Assembly (NCBI GenBank): GCA_046541515.1
Contig: JBKHDD010000125.1
Coordinates: forward strand, 1 to 14,180
Source of the DNA: CAYFVR01 sp046541515
Lineage (GTDB): Bacteria > Desulfobacterota > Desulfobacteria > Desulfobacterales > Desulfococcaceae
Direction of reading: 5' to 3'
DNA: 14,180 bases
The notes under the pieces were generated by a model, which was not told the origin of the DNA, ran no database searches, and worked only from the letters and a program-made list of their open reading frames with translations. Each line of letters begins with the position of its first letter. Within the stretch, counting starts at the first letter, position 1. The translations under genes were made by a program, and so were the position numbers. This document shows positions 8,469-14,180 of the stretch, piece by piece.

Positions 8469-11400
8469 TCAAGTCCCATGGAACGTTTTCCCCCCCTTGA
8501 GCGTTTCGGCCAGCGCTTGAAACCGGGCTTCCAGGGCCGTCATCCGCGCCCGCAGGGCGGACCTGTCCCGGGCGGCGACCGCCCGCTCCAGCTCCTTGGC
8601 GATTTCCTGGAGGGCCGGGCTTCCGATACTTCCGGTGGCCCCCTTGATCCGATGGGCGACGTGGCCGATCTCGTCCCAATCCCGCGGACCAACGGCCCGC
8701 TGAAGAGCGGCGATCTGCCGGGGCAGATCGGCCAGGAATTCGCCCAGGACCATGGAAACCAGGGATTCGTCGCCCATCATGCGCCGCCGAAGCACCTCGG
8801 GATCAAACAACGCCAAGCCGGACGCGGGGGCTTCCGAGGGGCCGAAATCCTCGGCCGCCTCGCTCGCCGAGGCCGCCCGGGGGGCGTTCCGGGTTTCCGC
8901 CTCGGGTTTCAGCCACCGCTCGATGGCCTCGGAAAAACGGACCGGATCGACGGGCTTTGGAAGATAGTCGTCCATGCCCGCCTCCAGACACCGTTCCCGG
9001 AACCCCTTCATCACGTGGGCGCTGAGGGCGACGATGGGGCGACGCCGATTCTCCTCCCCCGCCTCTCCGGCCCGGATGCGCCGGGTCGCCTCGAACCCGT
9101 CCATCACCGGCATCTGGCAGTCCATCAGCACCAGGTCGTAGCGGCGATCGCGCAACGCCGCCAGCGCCTCCCGGCCGTCGGCGGCGATATCGGCCGTGTA
9201 GCCCAGTTTGCCCAACAGCCGCAGGGCCACCTCCAAATTGACCCGGTTGTCCTCCACCACCAAAATCCGCACCGGCCATTTGCGGGCCTCCAACACGGTG
9301 TGGCGGGTGATGAGGCCGAAATCGCACGGCCCGCCCTCTCCGGGAAGACCGGCGCCCAGGGCCAGCGCCAAACAGTCCCGCAGGTGGGACTGCCGAAACG
9401 GCTTGGCCAAGTATGCGGCGAACCCGATTTCCTCCAGTCGCCGCCCGTCCCCCCGCTGGCCGAAGGAGGTCATCATGATCAGCACCGTGCCGCTCGTCAT
9501 CGGGTCCGCCTTGATCCGGCGGCCCAGGGTTTCCCCGTCCATCTCGGGCATCAGCATGTCCAGAACGGCGATCTGGAAGGGATCGTCTTCCTCGGCCGCC
9601 GCCCGGAGAATCTCCACCGCCTCTCCCGGATGGGCGGTCTCCTCGCAGCGCAGCCCCCAGCCCCGCAGCAGGGTGTACATGAGCAGCCGATTGGTTTCGT
9701 GGTCGTCCACCACCAGCACCCGCACGCCCCGCAGGTCCTCGGGGATTTCCGGACAAACCCGCCCGCCGCTTTGCTGCTTGCCGAAGACGGCGGTGAATCG
9801 AAAAACCGATCCTTCCCCCGGTCGGCTTTCCGCCCGAATTTCCCCGCCCATCATCTCCACCAGCCGTCGAGAAATGGCCAGGCCAAGACCGGTGCCGCCG
9901 TATTTTCGGGCCACGGCCGCGTCGCCCTGGGCGAACGGCTGAAACAGGACGTCCAGCACATCCCGCGGCATGCCCATTCCGGTATCCCGCACCGAAACCC
10001 GGATCACCGCCGCGTCCTCGGATTCCCGTTCCAGATTCACCCGCAGGGCGATCTCGCCCGTTTCGGTAAATTTGAGCGCGTTGCCCAGAAGATTGGTCGC
10101 CACCTGACGCAGCCGGCCGGGATCGCCCCGGAGAAGCGAAGGGGCCTCGGGGTCCACGAAGGCGGTCAGCTCCAGCCCCTTTTCCGCGGCCTTCAGGGCG
10201 AAAGATTCCAAGATTCCCTCCATGGTGGACCGCAGGTCGAAATCCCGGCTTTCCAGCTCCAGCTTTCCGGCTTCGATTTTGGAAAAGTCGAGAATGTCGT
10301 TGACGATGCCCATCAGGGCCAGGCCGCTGTCGCGGATGATGTCCACGTATTTCCGTTGTTCGCCGGTGAGATCCTCCAGGTCCACCAGCAGCTCGGTCAT
10401 GCCGATCACCCCGTTGAGCGGCGTGCGAATTTCATGGCTCATATTGGCCAGAAACTCGCTTTTGGCGCGGCTGGCCAGCTCGGCCTGGTCGGCCATTTCC
10501 CGGGCGAAGGCGGTCTGCTCCTCCAGGCTCCGGTTGGTTCGACGCTGCTCGGCCATGGCCGTTTCCAGGGCCGCCTGGGTCTCCTTCAACTCGGTGACTT
10601 CGACCAGAACGACCAAGAAGGCGGTTTCCTCCGCGCCGGTCAAGATTTCGCCGGAAAGAAGCGCGTGGAGCGAGCCGCCGTCCTTGCGGCGAAGCTGCAC
10701 CTCCCGCTGGTCGATGCGCGCCGCGTTTCGGACCCGCCACGAAATCAGCCGGAGCGTCTCCCGGTCGGGGATGATCCCCAAATCCTCCACGGACCGGTCC
10801 AGCACCTCCTCCCGGCGAAATCCCAATCGGGCCAAAAAGGCATCGTTCACCTCCGACAGCCGGAGGTCGGCCCGTTCGCAGACCGCCATCAAGACCGGGT
10901 TGGCATGGAAAAACCCCTCGAACTTCTCCAGCGCCGCCGTTTCCCGGCTCCGGTCCTTGGCCAGGGCGAAGAGACCGTCGTCGCCGTCCCACCGGCCGAA
11001 CCAGACCCGGGTCGCGGCGGGCACCCGCACGCCCTCCCGGGTGCGCAGGGGAAGGGCGCTGTCCATCCGGTCTCCGGCCAGCATGTCGCGCAGGGTTCGT
11101 TCCGCCTCCTGGCCAAACTCCGGCGGGTGCAGCTCCGCCAGACGCATCCGCCGCAACTCGGCGGGCGAAAATCCCAGTTTTTCCGTCACCGCCGGATTGG
11201 CATAACGGACCCGGCCGTCGAGTTCGGCCACGAAGACCATGTCTTCCATGGTTTCAAAAAAGGCGCGAAAATTTTCCTCGCTCTCCCGCAGCCGAATTTC
11301 GGTTTGCTTCCGGCCGGTGACGTCGGCGATGGCCAGCAGGACATGGCGGGTCCCGTCCAGCTCCAGCGGGGCGGCGCTGACGGAGATATGCCATTCGGGG

Positions 11401-12746
11401 ACGGCCGGCGTCGGCCCCGGACCGATGATCCCCTCCTGGTCCCGGACCGTGCCGCCGCTTCGGAGCACCCGCTCGAAACTGGCGCGAATGACGCAGTCCC
11501 GGCAATTTTCGGTCTGGCCGCATTGGACCCCGGCCCGGCCAAGTCGTTCCCCGCACAGGGCGTCGCCCGGCTTGCGGTTGAGCAGCTCGTCCGCCGGCCG
11601 TCCCACCAGCCGGGCGGCGGCCTGATTGACGCGCCGGACCATGGCGTTTTCGTCCAGCAGCATCAGCCCCACCTGGGAGGCTTCGAACATGGCGTGGAGA
11701 TTGGCCTGTTCGCGGCGGGCCTTTTCCTCGGCGTCCATTCGCCGGGTGATGTCCACCGAAATGTTTCCGCTCCCGATCCGCCGACCTTGCCGATCGAAGA
11801 TGGGATACTTTCGGGTGTGGACGTAGCGGAAATTGCCGTCGGGATACCGCACCGGCTCCTCGCGCACCAGCACCTCTCCCCGGGGAAGGCCCTGGGCCTG
11901 GCGGTCGTCGGCCATGTAGCTGCGCACCGGTTCGGTTTGCGGCGAAACCCCGAAGATTTCCGCGTCGGTCTTCCCGATCATCGAGGCGGGGTCGGGATGT
12001 CCGGCGGCCCGGGCGAAGGCGGCGTTGGTGGCCATCACCCGCAGGTCCATGTCCTTGACCACCACGATGCTGTCGCTGTTTTCCACCACGGCAAAAAAGG
12101 CCGCCGCCTCCCGTTCCGCGCGACGGCTCTCGGCGACGTTGGTGGAAACCCCGACAATCCGTTCCACCGCCCCCTTTTCTCCCCGAACCGGGTGCAGAAC
12201 CACGCGCCAGACCGAGGGGTCGCCGCCGCTCTCGTCGGTTTGGGTTTCCAATGCGGCGGTTTCCCCCCCTCGCGCCCGTTCCAGGGCGGCCTCGGCCGCG
12301 GAGCGATCCGCCTCCGGCCAAAGTGTCGGCCAGGGCGGCCTCGAACTCGATCCGAGCGCCCAAAGGGATTCCTCCGTCGGATCGAGTTCGAGGGCGCCCA
12401 GTCGCTCCCGCTCGAAGCGGTTGAGGAATAAAATCCGCCCCTCCGCGTCCAGCAGTTGGATCCCGTGGGGCAATGCATCCACCAGCCCCCGGTGGAAGGC
12501 CTCCCCGTCCCCCTCCTCGCGCGCCGTTTCCCGCTCCTCGGGCTCCCCGGACACCCCCTGGTATTGGCCGGAAGCGAGACGACCTTCCAGAACGAAGATT
12601 CGCCCGGCCGCCAGGGCGACGAGGGTCCCCAACAGGCCCAGCGCCAGCCATTCTCCCGCCGATCCCGGCCCGTGGATGAAAACCGCCAAAACGGCAAGCC
12701 CCGACAGGATGGCGAAAAACATCCACCCGCGATGGTTCTCACGCAT
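8469..12746 (-). CDS. Membrane-anchored hybrid histidine kinase: 2TM-PAS(x5)-HisKA-HATPase-REC-REC-Hpt
   Basis: This is a sensor kinase of about 1425 residues. Two hydrophobic segments (about 8-25 and 33-53) flank a very short outer loop, so there is no periplasmic sensor domain. Five PAS-like domains follow at about 84-205, 212-335, 345-478, 488-600 and 605-725, then a helical linker. The third PAS holds a cysteine cluster at C398, C409, C415 and C418. HisKA has MSHEIRTPLNG with H771, and HATPase has N889 in NLLGNALKFT and a GGTGLGL motif near 950. REC1 has D1014, D1063 and K1115; REC2 has D1209 and K1264; the C-terminal Hpt has H1365 in AHRIKG. This BarA/TorS-like order implies an internal His-Asp-His relay. 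Starts at 12746 or 12755 are both possible; 12746 is chosen for its spacing from a GAGGG. An ATG at 12824 lacks a ribosome site. Confidence 0.93.
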   Translation of the reverse strand: MRENHRGWMFFAILSGLAVLAVFIHGPGSAGEWLALGLLGTLVALAAGRIFVLEGRLASGQYQGVSGEPEERETAREEGDGEAFHRGLVDALPHGIQLLDAEGRILFLNRFERERLGALELDPTEESLWALGSSSRPPWPTLWPEADRSAAEAALERARGGETAALETQTDESGGDPSVWRVVLHPVRGEKGAVERIVGVSTNVAESRRAEREAAAFFAVVENSDSIVVVKDMDLRVMATNAAFARAAGHPDPASMIGKTDAEIFGVSPQTEPVRSYMADDRQAQGLPRGEVLVREEPVRYPDGNFRYVHTRKYPIFDRQGRRIGSGNISVDITRRMDAEEKARREQANLHAMFEASQVGLMLLDENAMVRRVNQAAARLVGRPADELLNRKPGDALCGERLGRAGVQCGQTENCRDCVIRASFERVLRSGGTVRDQEGIIGPGPTPAVPEWHISVSAAPLELDGTRHVLLAIADVTGRKQTEIRLRESEENFRAFFETMEDMVFVAELDGRVRYANPAVTEKLGFSPAELRRMRLAELHPPEFGQEAERTLRDMLAGDRMDSALPLRTREGVRVPAATRVWFGRWDGDDGLFALAKDRSRETAALEKFEGFFHANPVLMAVCERADLRLSEVNDAFLARLGFRREEVLDRSVEDLGIIPDRETLRLISWRVRNAARIDQREVQLRRKDGGSLHALLSGEILTGAEETAFLVVLVEVTELKETQAALETAMAEQRRTNRSLEEQTAFAREMADQAELASRAKSEFLANMSHEIRTPLNGVIGMTELLVDLEDLTGEQRKYVDIIRDSGLALMGIVNDILDFSKIEAGKLELESRDFDLRSTMEGILESFALKAAEKGLELTAFVDPEAPSLLRGDPGRLRQVATNLLGNALKFTETGEIALRVNLERESEDAAVIRVSVRDTGMGMPRDVLDVLFQPFAQGDAAVARKYGGTGLGLAISRRLVEMMGGEIRAESRPGEGSVFRFTAVFGKQQSGGRVCPEIPEDLRGVRVLVVDDHETNRLLMYTLLRGWGLRCEETAHPGEAVEILRAAAEEDDPFQIAVLDMLMPEMDGETLGRRIKADPMTSGTVLIMMTSFGQRGDGRRLEEIGFAAYLAKPFRQSHLRDCLALALGAGLPGEGGPCDFGLITRHTVLEARKWPVRILVVEDNRVNLEVALRLLGKLGYTADIAADGREALAALRDRRYDLVLMDCQMPVMDGFEATRRIRAGEAGEENRRRPIVALSAHVMKGFRERCLEAGMDDYLPKPVDPVRFSEAIERWLKPEAETRNAPRAASASEAAEDFGPSEAPASGLALFDPEVLRRRMMGDESLVSMVLGEFLADLPRQIAALQRAVGPRDWDEIGHVAHRIKGATGSIGSPALQEIAKELERAVAARDRSALRARMTALEARFQALAETLKGGKTFHGT
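12339..12393. repeat. Perfect 17-bp inverted repeat inside the hybrid kinase gene
   Basis: CCTCGAACTCGATCCGA (12339-12355) is the exact reverse complement of TCGGATCGAGTTCGAGG (12377-12393), with a 21-base spacer. It lies within the first PAS coding region, where the two arms encode different peptides (LELDPT and GSSSRP), so protein-level symmetry does not explain it. It would form a strong hairpin in mRNA or single-stranded DNA. Confidence 0.75.
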
Positions 12747-12761
12747 CTTTATCATGCCCTC

Positions 12762-12778
12762 GACCCCGAATTCGGGTC
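12762..12778. promoter_or_regulatory. Palindrome overlapping the leader of the hybrid kinase gene
   Basis: CCCGAATTCGGG (12765-12776) is a perfect 12-bp palindrome, extended by a GA/TC pair if one C is bulged. It lies immediately upstream of the likely ribosome site (GAGGG read from 12761 to 12757 on the - strand) and the start codons at 12755 and 12746. It could be an operator or an RNA hairpin limiting ribosome access. No regulator is identified. Confidence 0.4.
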
Positions 12779-13047
12779 CCCCATTTTCAATTTTTCCCTT
12801 TGAAACCGTGCCTCTCGCCCCCATGGACAGGGGCGTTCCAAGGCGGCCCGAGACCGGTCCGCGGCCAGGTTCCCGGAAGGTTGAGCATCCGGTTAGGTTG
12901 AACGCGGCAAAAAATTTCGAAACCAGCCGTCGTTTCTGGAAGAATGTGGATTTTCTGAAGGACCTTTTCCCACTTTTAGAATTTTATTTCTACCCCTTTT
13001 TGGTTCAGCGGTAAAGAAAAAGACGCCGGAATGGATTTGTCATTCAT

Positions 13048-13076
13048 GTCCCGGATAAAGGGAAACCGATCGGGAC
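13048..13076 (+). other. Hairpin in the leader of the ppk2-like gene
   Basis: GTCCCG (13048-13053) pairs with CGGGAC (13071-13076) around a 17-base loop that contains GGGAAACC. With the terminator-like hairpin just downstream it could form an attenuator or a small RNA. This is a structural observation only. Confidence 0.3.
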
Positions 13077-13090
13077 GCCCCGCGCCGACG

Positions 13091-13112
13091 CCGGCCCCTT
13101 TTGCCGGTTTTT
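13091..13112 (+). terminator. Terminator-like hairpin upstream of the ppk2-like gene
   Basis: CCGGC (13091-13095) pairs with GCCGG (13103-13107) around CCCTTTT and is followed by a run of five T (13108-13112). The stem is short. No + strand gene lies directly upstream inside the window, so if real it would end a short leader or small RNA transcript before the ATG at 13199. Confidence 0.35.
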
Positions 13113-13198
13113 GAGACGGCTTAACCAAATTCCAACGGTTCTCTTTTAGGTTGCCCTTTTGGCCCGGGAATCCGTCCGACGGAAAAAGGAGACAGTCC

Positions 13199-13913
13199 AT
13201 GAATCGAAATCCGGAAACCATCTGGGCTGAAGGCCGGACCGTCCGACTCGACGACGGGTTGAACAAATTGAAAACCCTGCGCCAGACCTGCGAGGCCGCG
13301 GACCCGGAGACGCGGGAGGCCCTCGCCAAGGCCGAGGCCGACGAAGAGCCGGTTCCGTGCCAGGCCGAGCTGATCCGTCTTCAGGAATGGCCGGAGCGGG
13401 AAAAGCGACGGATGATCATTCTGTATCGAGGGCCGGGACGCGGCCGGAAAGGGCGACGGCATTCGCCGCATCACCCGCCACATGAACCAGAGGCATTATC
13501 GCGTGGTGGTCCTGACCAAGCCCGCCAAAGAGCAGCGGACCCAGCGGTATTGCCGGAAGCACGTGGCCCACTTTCCCCGGGGCGGCGAAATCGTCTTGTT
13601 CGACCGAAGCTGGTGCAACCGGGCCATGGTGGAGCGGGTGTTCGGCTTTTGCGCGGAAAAGGAATACGAAGACTTCATGGAGGGGATGGGCTGCATGGTT
13701 CCCGACCCCGAGGCGATGATTTCCGGCGCCCGGGAGCCGGAGTTGATGGAGGCGGAACGGCTCCGGACGGGCAAATCCAGTTTTTGGGGATTGGCGGGGA
13801 TCGGAATACCGCCTGGACGGTGCGCCGAGGAATTATTCTCCGGCCAAATCCAGGCGTTGAAGATCGGGCGGGAAACAATGGGAGAAAAAACTAAAAATGG
13901 CCATTCACTCTGA
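13199..13913 (+). pseudogene. Polyphosphate kinase 2 (PPK2) family gene, frameshifted and degraded
   Basis: PPK2 enzymes transfer phosphate between polyphosphate and nucleotides. The ATG at 13199 is preceded by a good AAGGAGA. The first frame encodes 78 family-like residues (CQAELIRLQEW, RRMIILYRG) and then loses homology inside Walker A. Removing one C from CC at 13433-13434 restores RGRDAAGKG, and the downstream frame then continues with RVVVLTKP, RTQRYCRKHVAHFP, GEIVLFDRSWCNRAMVERVFGF and EKEYEDF. Several usually conserved positions are altered: QWYFQRY reads QRYCRKH, and DRSWYNRA reads DRSWCNRA. After about 13690 the match fades to weak traces (ELFSGQIQALK), and the frame stops at 13913, about 238 codons in total and short of the usual size. 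The unshifted first frame runs to 13894 as an Arg/Gly/Pro-rich tail. A sequencing error could explain the single C but not the other changes. Confidence 0.75.
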
Positions 13914-14016
13914 AACGAAGTTTCTTGCCCAGTCCTTTCGATTGGGGTATTTTCTCGGCATACACGCGGCCAGCGCGGAGGCGTACATTCTGCTTGAAAG
14001 CTGGGCAACCGGCTAA
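13897..14016 (+). CDS. Possible small ORF, 39 aa, unrecognised
   Basis: An ATG at 13897 opens a 39-residue frame beginning MAIHSETKFLAQSF and ending LLESWATG. A GGGAG lies about 12 bases upstream, a rather long spacing. It overlaps the end of the ppk2-like frame by 17 bases. The composition is protein-like (GYFLGIHAASAEAY) but I recognise no family. A second frame is also open here, so this may be chance or part of a decayed gene. Confidence 0.2.
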   Translation: MAIHSETKFLAQSFRLGYFLGIHAASAEAYILLESWATG

Positions 14017-14180
14017 TCGGCAACCGAAAAGGGGCTCAGCAGCAGCTGAAATACCGTTTGGGATTTCCATTGCTCAACCGTGCCAGATTGCACAAGGGCG
14101 AATGCAATTGGCCACTACCCGATTCCGTCAAAACGAACGGCCCTGGGATTTATACGGTACATCGACAATTTCCGAGTCCC
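14017..14180. other. Window end without an assignable gene
   Basis: The composition is visibly less GC-rich than the operons. One + strand frame is open from 13895 to the window end without a good early start; its only ATG is at 14102, with AAGGG three bases before it. Another + frame is open from about 14050. Neither translation resembles a family I recognise. ATTGCA (14087-14092) and TGCAAT (14103-14108) form a small inverted repeat. Confidence 0.4.

Larger units (their letters stand above)
12779..13198. other. Intergenic region between divergent kinase operon and ppk2-like pseudogene
   Basis: No convincing coding sequence was found here; the open frames have implausible compositions. Much of 12905-13020 is visibly more AT-rich than the flanks, as expected for a divergent promoter region, but no clear -35/-10 or sigma-54 pair could be chosen. 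Visible structures are a near-direct repeat at 12873-12886 and 12889-12903 (CCGGAAGGTTGAGC and CCGGTTAGGTTGAAC), a hairpin at 13048-13076, a terminator-like hairpin at 13091-13112, and AAGGAGA just before the ATG at 13199. Confidence 0.6.

Noticed and set aside
8448..12431. Very long open frame on the + strand opposite the large hybrid kinase
   Set aside because: Antisense shadow: its translation is rich in Gly, Pro, Arg, His and Gln with no recognisable domain, while the - strand frame shows complete PAS, kinase, REC and Hpt motifs. Long antisense frames are expected from GC-rich codon bias.
13050..13080. Possible cyclic-di-GMP-I riboswitch, suggested by GGGAAACC and GGGACGC
   Set aside because: The internal tetraloop hairpin between these motifs and the downstream AAAGCC segment are missing, so the consensus architecture is not met.
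12976..13329. - strand open frame of 117 aa across the intergenic region
   Set aside because: It overlaps the ppk2-like coding start on the opposite strand and has no family resemblance or supported ribosome site.
13430..13440. Programmed ribosomal frameshift in the ppk2-like gene
   Set aside because: There is no slippery heptamer at the site, and several conserved residues elsewhere in the gene are also lost, which favours decay or a sequence error.

Overview
The window is GC-rich chromosomal DNA with gene families typical of Desulfobacterota and related former Deltaproteobacteria. These are a GldA/GldF/GldG-type ABC cassette with a DUF4340 partner, very long multi-PAS hybrid histidine kinases, and a polyphosphate kinase 2 (PPK2) relative. 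The assignment to this group is inferred from gene content and composition. No rRNA, tRNA, CRISPR array or recognisable insertion sequence was found.

Left half (about 107-5179, + strand): a four-gene operon encoding an ABC ATPase, an ABC-2 membrane subunit, a GldG-like protein anchored at both ends, and an N-terminally anchored DUF4340 protein. Gaps between genes are 53-76 bases. The ATPase and permease probably form the motor, and the two auxiliary proteins probably act on the outer face of the inner membrane. The substrate cannot be read from the sequence. A strong hairpin terminator (5231-5254) closes the operon and also serves the convergent kinase operon.

Middle (5301 to about 12746, - strand): two giant signalling genes transcribed right to left, 60 bases apart. 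The upstream gene encodes a membrane-anchored hybrid kinase of about 1425 residues, ordered 2 TM, 5 PAS, HisKA, HATPase, REC, REC, Hpt. The downstream gene encodes a soluble hybrid kinase of 1035 residues, ordered REC, REC, 4 PAS, H-box, HATPase. The pair looks like a phosphorelay in which the Hpt of the first could feed the receiver domains of the second. No DNA-binding or cyclic-di-GMP output domain lies in the window.

Right end (12747-14180): a 450-base intergenic region, more AT-rich in part, holds both divergent start regions and several hairpins. A PPK2-family gene follows, broken by a one-base frameshift inside its Walker A motif and degraded towards its 3' end. The last 270 bases are less GC-rich and hold no confidently assignable gene.

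The most useful points for a second look are the PPK2 frameshift, the possible two-kinase relay, a four-cysteine cluster in one PAS domain, a receiver domain lacking its conserved lysine, and hairpins at the kinase start, inside its coding sequence and in the intergenic region.
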